The notes under the pieces: generated by a model
Told to the model about the DNA's origin: nothing
The model's database searches: none
What the model saw: the letters and a program-made list of their open reading frames with translations, nothing else
NCBI GenBank assembly: GCA_004352715.1
Contig: SCFE01000078.1
Coordinates: 572,034-636,033, forward strand
DNA from: Hofstenia miamia
Lineage: Eukaryota; Xenacoelomorpha; Acoela
DNA length: 64,000 nucleotides
Direction: 5' to 3'
Made by a program: the position numbers and the translations under genes
In this document: positions 47,900 through 58,942 of the stretch, piece after piece
Numbering within the stretch: the stretch's first letter is position 1
Layout of the letters: each line of letters begins with the position of its first letter

Positions 47900-50800
47900 T
47901 ATATGAAAATCAATGAGAATTCAGAATTCTGGATGCACTCCCTGAATCACTACTGAGATGTCCCCCGTTATAGATCTGCCTTTTACAAGTGTTTAGCAAG
48001 TTATTTTTATTCCTTGCTCGTACTAGTGTCTGTAGAACCCGCCTAGCCACGGCTACCGGCAGGTAAACACTGATGGCGTACCCACAACACTAGTTAAATT
48101 CACTATTTTATTTGGTTTAATCAGGTAAGAACACATTTCATGTTGGATTAAGGTAAATGGTATACATCCATGCCACTCTAGAGAATTTTGGCTAACAAAG
48201 TTGGGAATGTGCAAATATGACCGCCCAATAAGAGAGATTGTAAGCTGTCCAAAGTAGAAATTCATATCAATTGGTCCAGGCTTGACCCGCTCTACATTAA
48301 CGTTTGTGCGCTATGCTGCATAATTTTTGCGTGTCTCATTTTATTTGTTGGCAGCTTTTGCGATGTTATGGTAATTAGATCATCAAAGAGAGCTGAAGCA
48401 GAGATGGACATTTGTCGAACCAGCTATATAAATTAAAACTAATTAGTCCCATTTATGCTCATTATATTATATTTGAAATTTGAAATTTATTTTTTCGGAT
48501 TGCTCGACCAATGTTGGGCATGTTAGAAATTTGTATTAAAATTTATACCCAGAATTTGAAATTTGAAATTTAGCATTAGAATAGCATAGGATACTAATGT
48601 AACATTTCAATATGTAAATTTTATTTTTCAACACTTTGTATATAAATTATATTGTATTAACTGCATTTGAGATAATTTTTGTGCATGGTATTTAATAGTA
48701 AACCATATTTGAAATTTTTTTACCGTTTTTTCACTACCTCGATCCAAGGCTGACCCAGCTCTGCCCTGCCATGTCATGCCGTAGCCGTACCCTGCCCTGC
48801 GCTGCCTTAGACATTTTGTTACCATTATTTCTTTGCTTTAAAACGTTTTTATTTATTTGTATGCATTACTAAATAATAATAATACATATTTAAAAAAAAC
48901 AAAATTCTCTTTTGAAAGCCTATGTCTTAATAATAGAAGTTATAGCTCAATGAACTGATAGCAGTAAGATGTTTTTCGGAGATAAAGCATATCTCGCTAG
49001 GTATTTCTGTTGACCTTTCTTTTTATGTCGAAAGAGTAAGACAAATATACAAGGCATTCTGCTTTAATTTCATGAAACTGTTTCTTAGACTGTGCATTTC
49101 AATAGGACTGGAGCCACAGATTTCATAAATTATTAATAATTTTCACGAAATAAAAGCTATTTCATTAGAACACATGGGATAATTGGAATATAATATTTCA
49201 TGTGTTACTGGGAGAGGAAGGCACTAAAACTAGATCTAATGACACTAATTGCGACCTTGACCAATAATATTCTGGCTTCTGTAGGCCTAGAATAAGCAAA
49301 CATTGCATAAGTTACTTACAAACTCAAATTCAGAAAAAATGATGAAAAATTATTTTAGTTCTTAATAATTATATGTTCTATTTTTTACCAATGAACGAGC
49401 TACAAATCCTATTACATTAATATTTAATCAAAATTGCATCATAAATGAATTTTAATTATCTCATAAATAAATAAGTCTTCACCTACAGTATGTCTCAGAA
49501 AAATTAATGCCACATCATTTTTCATTTATACATAAAGCTCTCACATTTTTAAAATTGGCTACAACAAGAATTTTGAAATCAATTTTCTGTAAGTGTGCTC
49601 TTTTTACTTTCCAGGCTATATTCGCTATGCTAAATTACGAGTCAAGAACAATTTCTTTGTAGATGAATTCTTACAACGCAGTTGTTAGGTTCTTTTTATT
49701 ACTTTATTTATTGGCAGCTAGACGATTTACATTGCTTTTGTAATGCTAATATTAACATATATTTTTATCAAATGTTTGTAAAGGATTTCAACTGATCTGG
49801 AAATTATTATCCGTTCATATTTAAGAGAGAAACTAGCTGGTTAAATTTCACTACTTTTAGCCATATACAATTATATAGAAGAATGATTTATGATACTTAG
49901 AAGATCAAAATTATTTTAATTGGACATTTAAATGTCTATGTAAAAATAAATTTCCATTTCTTTGTAATTTTATATCTAAATTATTGAAATATAATACAAT
50001 GAATATCTTTAATTAAAAGTGCGTTATTATTGAAAGAAAAATGTCGTAAAATGATCTCAATATTTGAATAACTTAAGGATTTCAGAGATTGTGTGTCTGT
50101 GGTTCTTATTAAAGAGTGGGTAATATAAAACTATTTAAGAACTTTTAAAGAAAAAGCTTTTTTGATTAACATTCTCTTGCTCAAGCAAAATTTTTTAGTA
50201 GGAAGTTATACAGGGTATTGAAGTAGGAAAATTCCTTATTCAAAATAATGTTGGGGTAAACGAACGCATACAATTCCTTCCATGTACTGAAACAATTCAA
50301 ATTTAAATTTCAATGCAATTATAGTTTCTAGTTTATTGTTTCAATAAAGACCCCAATAAAAAAATATCATGAATAATGTCTAACAATAAATAATACTAAT
50401 CTTCGCACAGTAAATATTGTAATTATTAGAAAGCAAATTTCAAACAACAAAAAATTTTTTACAAAATAATCTCTAATTTGATGAAAAATACTCTTATGGA
50501 CGACATTTCTTGTTTCAACCTAGCCTTACATGGATAAAACATGTTGATCAATGTCTAAGTCATCTATTAAAATTTGGATCAACGTTATTATCAGTTTTAT
50601 GTCAATTAAAAATGGCTAAGTTTTTATTAACAACTATATGTTTAAGCTGAAAATAGGTATATCCCTATATGAATATCCAATACATTTTTAAACACTTATC
50701 TATTTGTCTGCTATAGAAATTGGCATTAAACTTAACGATATTTTTATAAGCTTTACCCTCTTATAAAGTATACCTTAAGGCCAAAAGCGACATTTGATTA

Positions 50801-51320
50801 AGATAGAAAGGTAATAATTTCAGTCTAGTATGCTGTAACTTTTTGTTGCTAATAAACTTACATTTCGCTTTGGATACAAGGATATTCATATGATCGTTGA
50901 TATATTTTGTGCCTTAGAGAAGTAACGTGCTTAGCATAGCAAAATGTAATACATTGATTTACAAAAATATTAGTTTGGCCTAGAAAGAGGGCAGTGTAAA
51001 AATGGAAAATTTCTTTGGCACTATGCAATGGAGACATCTTCATTTTAGTTTTTTTAAAAATGCAGTTGATTAGATCTATAAAATCTTATTAACAATTAGT
51101 GGTGGTTAAATTTAAAATCATACCTTTCTCAAGGTTAGAGTTGAGGTAGTAGGAATTCATTTGTTTTTGCATTAATATGAAATCCATTTTGAATTACGTT
51201 AGACAGAAAATTGAATTTTGGATTAAATAAGAAATTGAAAAGATTGTAAAAGTAATTTCTTCTACCAATCTAATTATAACGAGTGCTGGCGAAATCCCCA
51301 CTGCCATTGTTGAAAATTGA
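47900..51320. other. 3.4 kb without a recognised gene; minor repeats
   Basis: The stretch holds ATTTGAA repeats near 48.47-48.57 kb, a copy of the unnamed repeat shared with 12.6 kb at about 48595-48640, and a CTGCCCTGCCATG-type low-complexity patch at 48725-48800. A TAGGCCTA octamer lies at 49282-49289. No coding exon was recognised. Confidence 0.4.
48725..48800. repeat. Degenerate CCCTGCCATG low-complexity patch
   Basis: Short CTGCC/CCTGC/ATGCC words repeat imperfectly in an A+T-rich background. It is comparable to the GGGCC patches at 19.25 kb and 62.5 kb. Confidence 0.5.
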
Positions 51321-53001
51321 ATGTATGCCCGTACAAGGTAAGCTCCAATTAAATATTTTTATTACAATGAGTATGCTTGTTTCTGTTCGCAACTTGTTTT
51401 TCGGGGTGAAATCTATAAGTCATATTGCTGAGGAATTGTTTCATTATCATCCCATAGCTAGGGTTCGGAAATTCTCGATTAAGTAATGAATGTTTTTGAG
51501 TAATAATTTGACTCTGAAATCGTTTAAAATTCAGATACAATTTGAGTAAAATATATATAATACCAGCAGTGATGATGATATTTGTTATCTGTTTAACAGA
51601 TCTGTTAACAGTTTATGATAAAAACTATATAACTATACTTAAAATCTGTTACCAGATCTGTTTAACTGATTTGTTATATTATTGTCATAATTAATCAATT
51701 TTGTTACAGTAGCTAGTGCTTTTCCACGCTTTGTGCAAAATGAACTATCAATTTTTTTTAATTTCTGTTAGCGAAATGGGTCGGGTTAATATGCTTCATC
51801 AACCTGCAATTTAAAGGATGCACTTCTAAAAAAGGTGTTTCTCCACTTGCACATTTTTTGCCATACAAAAACTTTAAAATCCAAATATGACAAGCAAGCC
51901 ATCCTTCAAGTATTTTATCACCATAATTTAGAAGTATTTATTGAGATCTTTTAGTAATTGGGTTAGCGCAACTTCTCTTTTTGCTTACTTGAAAATAAAA
52001 TTTTTACCTTTCTTTTCCGTTATTCAGCCAAGTTTTTTAATAAATCTCTTAAACACATCGATTAAATAAATATATTCTATTTTTTATTAAATGGATCTGC
52101 TAGACTAAATAATATGGCATCACTTACTCCAGAGAAAGTATTTATTGCAGATTTACATTAGGCTACAGTTAGACTATGTGATTGGTCACGCGTGATCTAT
52201 CACATTTTGGTGAAATCGCACGTCTAACCACCAATATAATTAGCGATTTGACGTGATTTTGTAACTTTTCTTGCTACCAATCACCTAGTCGAACCTAACA
52301 AAGACCAATCACAATTTCTGTTTAAACCTATATAATCATTCTGCAGAAGAGATAGACGTTTTCGAAGCATTGAAAAGAATGACAACTCATTTTACCAATA
52401 TATAGAAATCTTAATATATAAACAAAATGGTTTACGTAAAAACTGCATTAAAAGTATTTTATCCCATTTGAATTAGTCACCGAGCTGACATATCGGCTAG
52501 ACATACAAATGTTAGTTAAAGCTGATCAAATAAAATATGTTTAACTTGGCGAATGGAGTCACTAGCTTGAAAATTAATAACAGGCTGTTTATGAATTTAG
52601 AATTGTGCATAATTTATCATTTTAACCGGTTTAATATCAACTTTGAGCGGAAAGAAACTTCAAGAGAATGGAGATAAGACAATTGTACTCCATGGTGTCA
52701 TGTTTCTATTTTTAGAACATCAATGCAAGAGAAGTTTGTTATCTTATGCTTTGGTGGTATATCGACATTGGTTATATTCTTCATTTACATCACTTGTACT
52801 TTCGTTTGCGGACCAATTACGTGTGTGCACTCTTGTCAGCTATACGTAGTGTGGATTGGTTTATGTTTGGTAGTCTTAACATTCTTTGTGGCTCTCATTT
52901 ACTGCCTTATCTCCAGCAATTGCAAAGTTCCCATAAAGGGAAACACACCCACTAACAATTCGAAATTGCGGAGTGACTCGGTTTTTGAAACCATTGGCTA
53001 A
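51321..53001 (+). CDS. Small two-pass membrane protein with Cys-loop, family unknown (gene 2)
   Basis: A 17-nt first coding exon (51321-51337, ATGTATGCCCGTACAAG, before a strong GTAAGC donor) joins in phase 2 with 52716-53001 (acceptor CTATTTTTAG). Together they encode a protein of about 100 residues beginning MYARTRTSMQEKFVILCFGG. TM1 (VILCFGGISTLVIFFIYI) is followed by a short loop with four Cys (CTFVCGPITCVHSC). TM2 (YVVWIGLCLVVLTFFVALIY) is followed by a polar tail of about 32 residues. An in-frame TGA directly precedes the ATG and supports this start. AATAAA at 53089-53094 follows the stop by about 90 nt. Topology, size and a phase-2 intron just before TM1 resemble the gene at 37.8-39.8 kb, although sequence identity is low. 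No family was recognised. Confidence 0.6.
52152..52300. mobile_element. MITE-like element with imperfect terminal inverted repeats
   Basis: The left end GTTAGACTATGTGATTGGT (about 52160-52178) is mirrored by ACCAATCACCTAGTCGAAC (about 52276-52294). The reverse complement of the right end, GTTCGACTAGGTGATTGGT, differs from the left end at only two positions. The interior is about 100 bp and non-coding. The element lies in the intron of the two-pass membrane protein gene 2. A related left end occurs at 54765-54786. Confidence 0.6.
52716..53001 (+). CDS. Main exon of two-pass membrane protein gene 2
   Basis: This exon carries both membrane segments, the four-Cys loop and the stop codon (TAA, 52999-53001). 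An alternative reading without the 17-nt exon would start at the ATG at 52723. Confidence 0.62.
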
Positions 53002-53103
53002 TTCAAACGGTGTTCGATAAGCAAGTTATGCATATTTTTGTAATTAATCATTTTATTATTATAAGAGTTTAAGTTTCATAAATATTTAAATAAAGGATAT
53101 AAA

Positions 53104-53929
53104 TCAATTTATACATGAAATATCTAAGGGGATTTTAACATACGTAAGTTATTTAGGCCTATCTGCTAAAAAATTCACGCTTAATGTTTCTATCATTATA
53201 GGCTAAATATACATGAACATTTACGTAAACAGGCTATCAAAATTTAATTTGTTTTAGATATATGATATTATAAGCCCAAATACAATGAGAATATTAAGAT
53301 GATCTTGCCTGATATATGCATATGCAAAAATTGTTAGGTAATATGCAATTTTCTCTTTCAATTCTCTTTTAACGTAGTCACAAATATATTCATGTCATGT
53401 GAAATATTATAAATATTGTGAAATACGTGTCTATAAACTAATTCTGTACTTCTATTTCTTGATTAACAATTTTAAGAATTATCTCAGAAATTTCAAAATT
53501 TCGGATTTAGAAAGAAATGGCCTCAATTTTTAATTTAGCAATCGAGAAATTCAAAGCTCAAAAAAATTAGTTGTTCCGTAGTTCTTAAGAATTAAGTAAA
53601 AAACTTAAAATTTAAACATTTTAAAAAATGTTCGTTCATATCAATGAGATTTTCAGTTCTTTAGAGCTACAGTTGATATAAAATTTGACGTTGTGGAATC
53701 ATTCACTTCTTTCTTCTTCAAGAAATCAAGGATTAGAAATAAAAAGAGTTTGTGTGTCAAAGGTCGTATTAGTGCACATGTTTCAAAATAACCAATGGTA
53801 GTTCATCAAGATGACAATATAATTAAATTCAGTTAATCACACATTTAATATTGTTGTGAATATTTAATTTAATGAAAATCGTGTCGAAATAATTGAGTTT
53901 TCTACGTTAAAGATTATGATGATACTGTG
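53104..53929. other. Intergenic, nothing recognised
   Basis: A+T-rich DNA with a TAGGCCTA octamer at 53154-53161; no other feature. Confidence 0.4.
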
Positions 53930-53933
53930 GAGC

Positions 53934-54015
53934 AGAGGTGAAGCCAGCCCATGGAATTTAGGAGGGGCCAAAGAAAATTATGTAGCAATTTTATAGCAAT
54001 GTTCTAGCAATGTTC

Positions 54016-54068
<53 letters not shown>

Positions 54069-54188
54069 CGCTATATTTCCGGTATTTTATACAGTTAAAT
54101 AATCCACTTACTATTGTCTCTGAGGGGAGGGCGATCTGGTTTCAATCTGGAGGGGCATAGCCCCAAACCCCCTGTAGATACGCCACTC
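53934..54188. mobile_element. Non-autonomous hAT-like element with internal (AAT)n
   Basis: The left end reads CAGAGGTGAAGCCAG and is followed by a GGAGGGGCCA stretch. The right end (CCCCCTGTAGATACGCCACTC) reads GAGTGGCGTATCTACAGGGGG when reverse-complemented, a common hAT-type terminus. The two termini resemble each other imperfectly. An (AAT)n tract of about 48 bp (54017-54064) fills the middle. No target duplication was recognised. Confidence 0.55.
54017..54064. repeat. (AAT)n microsatellite
   Basis: A pure AAT/ATA tract inside the hAT-like element. Confidence 0.95.
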
Positions 54189-54547
54189 TTAAATTAATTG
54201 TGGAACAATAACCGTACCAACTTGATTTTCTTAAACTTTTAACACAGTAGCATTAGTATCCACAATAAATAGATAATTATTTACTAATTATGGGCAAAAC
54301 ATGCACAAAAGTGTTAAATGTTTGTTGTTTTGGATGATTATAATAATAATAGTGATAATTACCTTTGCCCTTGCTCGTGCTGTGTCACCATAGCCTACAC
54401 CTTGATTTGCTGGCATATTTCAAATTTTGTGGTTAGTTACTTATCTAATCGCGTGACGAATGAAATTATGTGAACAATTTCCGACTGTAACCCCCTATCA
54501 GCACGAATCAACGAATCAAACTNTTGAGATTATTTCCTGAAGTCATT

Positions 54548-54712
54548 TTACTCCACATAAATTCTATTATTAGGGTAAAGAAATATTTGGAGCTCTAAGT
54601 TGAGGGGTAATAAACGATTTTGGAAATCAGATAGAGCATAACCAGCTTTGCTGAACAGTCTCTCAACCTGATTAGAAGTTGGCGAGATAAAATCGAGGAT
54701 CCTTATATAGAA
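54548..54712 (-). pseudogene. hAT transposase C-terminal dimerisation segment
   Basis: An open 54-codon stretch ends in a natural-looking stop (54550-54548). It reads SPTSNQVERLFSKAG, then NRLLPLNLELQIFL. This is the hAT family C-terminal pattern (P.SS..VER.FS.AG followed by R..L.P..LE...FL) needed for transposase dimerisation. An upstream in-frame stop at 54715-54713 cuts it off. Only a fragment remains, on a small contig between two N joints. Confidence 0.8.
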
Positions 54713-54764
54713 TTAGACGACATTCGACGCTTCCTAGGTATGTTAGATGCCTAAGGCCACGGTT

Positions 54765-54786
54765 AGACTAGTGATTGTTTTAAAAG
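54765..54786. mobile_element. Terminus related to the 52.15 kb MITE
   Basis: GGCCACGGTTAGACTAGTGATTG closely matches GGCTACAGTTAGACTATGTGATTGG of the 52.15 kb element. The rest of the element is cut off by the contig joint at 54787. Confidence 0.45.
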
Positions 54787-55475
54787 NCCCTGTAGATACG
54801 CCACTCTTAAATTAATTGTGGAACAATAACCGTACCAACTTGATTTTCTTAAACTTTTAACACAGTAGCATTAGTATCCACAATAAATAGATAATTATTT
54901 ACTAATTATGGGCAAAACATGCACAAAAGTGTTAAATGTTTGTTGTTTTGGATGATTATAATAATAATAGTGATAATTACCTTTGCCCTTGCTCGTGCTG
55001 TGTCACCATAGCCTACACCTTGATTTGCTGGCATATTTCAAATTTTGTGGTTAGTTACTTATCTAATCGCGTGACGAATGAAATTATGTGAACAATTTCC
55101 GACTGTAACCCCCTATCAGCACGAATCAACGAATCAAACTGTCATTAATGGGAATACAGTAATTCCCAGACTAAAATAGCCATTCATTTATTTACTGGCT
55201 TGTTATGCTTCTAGCGGCCTGATCAAAATGGTAAAGGTCATTTGCGTCACCGACATTCAGACATTGGTTATCAGGAAAAGACCAATTATATTACATTGGA
55301 AAGGTTTTATCAAAGCTTAACGTAGACAGCAAACTTTGAAATCACTTTTGGAGGTTAATTCTCACTATAATGCCGAGTTTTCGTAAAGCTAATTATTATT
55401 AAGCGCTGAAGTGTACGAAAATAATCAAAATATATATTAAAAGACTTTCAGTTAATTTCTTTACAGTTAGTATAA

Positions 55476-56475
55476 NNNNNNNNNNNNNNNNNNNNNNNNN
55501 NNNNNNNNNNNNNNNNNNNNNNNNNNNNNNNNNNNNNNNNNNNNNNNNNNNNNNNNNNNNNNNNNNNNNNNNNNNNNNNNNNNNNNNNNNNNNNNNNNNN
55601 NNNNNNNNNNNNNNNNNNNNNNNNNNNNNNNNNNNNNNNNNNNNNNNNNNNNNNNNNNNNNNNNNNNNNNNNNNNNNNNNNNNNNNNNNNNNNNNNNNNN
55701 NNNNNNNNNNNNNNNNNNNNNNNNNNNNNNNNNNNNNNNNNNNNNNNNNNNNNNNNNNNNNNNNNNNNNNNNNNNNNNNNNNNNNNNNNNNNNNNNNNNN
55801 NNNNNNNNNNNNNNNNNNNNNNNNNNNNNNNNNNNNNNNNNNNNNNNNNNNNNNNNNNNNNNNNNNNNNNNNNNNNNNNNNNNNNNNNNNNNNNNNNNNN
55901 NNNNNNNNNNNNNNNNNNNNNNNNNNNNNNNNNNNNNNNNNNNNNNNNNNNNNNNNNNNNNNNNNNNNNNNNNNNNNNNNNNNNNNNNNNNNNNNNNNNN
56001 NNNNNNNNNNNNNNNNNNNNNNNNNNNNNNNNNNNNNNNNNNNNNNNNNNNNNNNNNNNNNNNNNNNNNNNNNNNNNNNNNNNNNNNNNNNNNNNNNNNN
56101 NNNNNNNNNNNNNNNNNNNNNNNNNNNNNNNNNNNNNNNNNNNNNNNNNNNNNNNNNNNNNNNNNNNNNNNNNNNNNNNNNNNNNNNNNNNNNNNNNNNN
56201 NNNNNNNNNNNNNNNNNNNNNNNNNNNNNNNNNNNNNNNNNNNNNNNNNNNNNNNNNNNNNNNNNNNNNNNNNNNNNNNNNNNNNNNNNNNNNNNNNNNN
56301 NNNNNNNNNNNNNNNNNNNNNNNNNNNNNNNNNNNNNNNNNNNNNNNNNNNNNNNNNNNNNNNNNNNNNNNNNNNNNNNNNNNNNNNNNNNNNNNNNNNN
56401 NNNNNNNNNNNNNNNNNNNNNNNNNNNNNNNNNNNNNNNNNNNNNNNNNNNNNNNNNNNNNNNNNNNNNNNNNNN
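55476..56475. other. Scaffold gap of exactly 1000 N
   Basis: The round number indicates a gap of unknown size. Confidence 0.95.
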
Positions 56476-56920
56476 ATAATATTTTATTAGCGAGTTGATA
56501 TATCCAGTAACTAGAATTTAATAAAGCACAAAAGATTTACGAGTTTTTACTAACTGATAGGAAACTAGATGATTTTTTGAAAATCTAAATTTGAAAAATG
56601 TGGTGAAATTGTGTTATTAATTTCTGGTCATTCTTTAAAAATAAATAAAATCTTGTCCTCGACAATAGTGATGAATAAAATAATGAACACAAACCGGGTG
56701 CACACATTCCTGAGGAGACCCGAAATCTTTTTTGACCCTGTTATCTTAGTGTTATCCCAACTATTTCTAAAACTAGTAATTGAATATGTATTTAGAAGTA
56801 GATATACATTACGAAATTTCAATGTAGCATATAAATGCATAGTCAAAACTTGGACCGTTAATATGAACTACTTGCCTGGTATACTAATGTAGTGAATATA
56901 CTTGGTAGCTAAAAAAGTAT

Positions 56921-58432
56921 TGTAGATTTAACTTTTTGCTGACACAGTACAACTTGCTTCAAATTTTAAAACATATAAAGTGCAGAAGTTTGATTCTGCT
57001 AAAAATATATTAAAGTGGTATTTTATTTAGATTTTTTGAAATTAATTAAGCAAGATATTCACCTAAATTTTCTTAAAAGCTCTTTAAAAACATTTAAAGC
57101 CTCTTATAGCTCACGAACTAATAAAGATATCTAAAATCTGTGGACTGTGCACGAACCTCTGACTTTGTCTATTTAGAGAAATTAAAATAGTTTAGTTAAG
57201 TTGTTATTACAGAGGCCTTAGATCGCCTTATCATCTGAACATTAGGTATGGGAAGAAATTGAAGGTTTTTATAAAATTAGGTTTTTCAATGAAGAACAGG
57301 ATGGATCTTCAGCATAACAAGAGAACACTTTTCCCCATAGTTGAATTCATATCCAAGGCTTTTCAAAATTCTTAAAAAACTTGGAGAAAAATCTTTGGAA
57401 ATGTGAACAAACCTGAGTGTTGTAATATGATTACGCAAGGGTATTATTAGTTATTTGCACTGTATAATTCTTTTTATAAAATACATATGTATTAGAAGTA
57501 AACGATTAATCGTTTAATTTTTTCGATCAATGATTCATTATTACGAATTCAATGAATTTTTAGGTACNTGGCGAACGCTGTAGAGAGGCGCAACCCTCTC
57601 ATGAAGCTCGGCCTTCGGCTTCACTCTCTGCTGATCAGACTCAACACAGATCAGCACTCTGCGTGCCAGGGGTCGCCAGATGACAAGCATGATTAAGCCG
57701 GCCTGCACACTTCTAGGGGAAGTTGCCAGAGCTGATCTGTTGCCACCCACTCTTCAGTCTGTTGACTGGTAGAGTAACCCCGATTGTAGATTTAACTTTT
57801 TGCTGACACAGTACAACTTGCTTCAAATTTTGAAACATATAAAGTGCAGAAGTTTGATTCTGCTAAAAATATATTAAAGAGGTATTTTATTTAGATTTTT
57901 TGAAATTAATTATGCAAGATATTCACCTAAATTTTCTTAAAAGCTCTTTAAAAACATTTAAAGCCTCTTATAGCTCACGAACTAATAAAGATATCTAAAA
58001 TCTGTGGACTGTGCACGAACCTCTGACTTTGTCTATTTAGAGAAATTAAAATAGTTTAGTTAAGTTGTTATTACAGAGGCCTTAGATCGCCTTATCATCT
58101 GAACATTAGGTATGGGAAGAAATTGAAGGTTTTTATAAAATTAGGTTTTTCAATGAAGAACAGGATGAATCTTCAACATAACAAGAGAACACTTTTCCCC
58201 ATAGTTGAATTCATATCCAAGGCTTTTCAAAATTCTTAAAAAACTTGGAGAAAAATCTTTGGAAATGTGAACAAACCTGAGTGTTGTAATATGATTACGC
58301 AAGGGTATTATTAGTTATTTGCACTGTATAATTCTTTTTATAAAATACATATGTATTAGAAGTAAACGATTAATCGTTTAATTTTTTCGATCAATGATTC
58401 ATTATTACGAATTCAATGAATTTTTAGGTACC
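56921..58432. repeat. Near-identical 647-bp duplication around a GC-rich insertion (haplotype duplication likely)
   Basis: Sequence 56921-57567 (ATTGTAGATTTAAC...TTTTTAGGTAC) recurs at 57783-58432 with about five single-base differences counted by eye. A single N at 57568 marks a contig joint. Copy A is preceded by ordinary DNA, whereas copy B is preceded by the GC-rich repeat. Two alleles placed in tandem explain this best. Confidence 0.75.
57569..57782. repeat. GC-rich interspersed repeat, short copy
   Basis: The block is about 214 bp and much richer in G+C than its surroundings. It aligns over its length with 21.61-21.80 kb, from GGCGCAACCCTCTC to AGTAACCCC. It contains potential hairpins: GAGAGG/CCTCTC, GAAGC/GCTTC and CTGATC/GATCAG. 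These are not all conserved in the other copy, so an RNA role is unproven. It ends exactly where the duplicated flank begins. Confidence 0.65.
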
Positions 58433-58940
58433 GCACGTGTAGAAGAAATTCATTATATATTTGTGAATTTTTGCAATAAAGAGTCGAAATCAAAATGAGT
58501 AAAGTTTTTGTAAATGCAAAGTTAAGACGGTTGTAATTAAAGTTAAGGCATTCTTTGCGATTCCATCATACATATATTAATGTAGGCATTGGAAACCTAA
58601 CAATAAAAGTCAATAGGTATATTATGAGAATTGAGAACTCTATAGATTATGTGGGCACAACCTACGAAATGCTCAAGTTCGAAATAATTTTTTTTACTTA
58701 AGGCATAGTATGAGGATTACATAAGGTTAACTCCATCAGCAGCAGAGGTGTTAAAAATTTTGTTTTTCAAAAATTAATGTGCACTCTAATAAGTTCATTA
58801 AGTGTATTTTGGAGTAAATTAATCGTGCGTGACGCACACTTATTTTTCATTACTCAAATAATAATAATAATATTATTATTAATATTAATATTATTATTAT
58901 TAATAAATAGATTTATTACCTTAATAAAGGTCTAGAAATA
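58433..58940. other. Intergenic, with an (AAT)n/(ATT)n palindrome
   Basis: The stretch is A+T-rich. The tract at about 58858-58906 passes from AATAAT units to ATTATT units and back, forming a perfect-looking self-complementary run. Nothing else was recognised. Confidence 0.5.
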
Positions 58941-58942
58941 TA

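Larger units (their letters stand above)
54169..55140. repeat. Identical direct duplication across two single-N joints (assembly artefact likely)
   Basis: Sequence 54169-54522, which begins in the hAT terminus (CCTGTAGATACGCCACTC), recurs as 54788-55140 with no difference noticed by eye. Single N bases at 54523 and 54787 mark contig joints. A 263-bp contig with a hAT transposase tail lies between. This looks like overlapping contigs, not a real duplication. Confidence 0.8.

Noticed and set aside
56611-56892. 93-codon plus-strand frame next to the 1000-N gap
   Set aside because: Chance-like composition, overlapped by an antisense frame of similar length; no domain was recognised.
57569-57782. 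Hammerhead ribozyme or small structured RNA in the GC-rich repeat
   Set aside because: The CUGANGA...GAAA core is absent, and the hairpins of this copy are not kept in the 21.6 kb copy.
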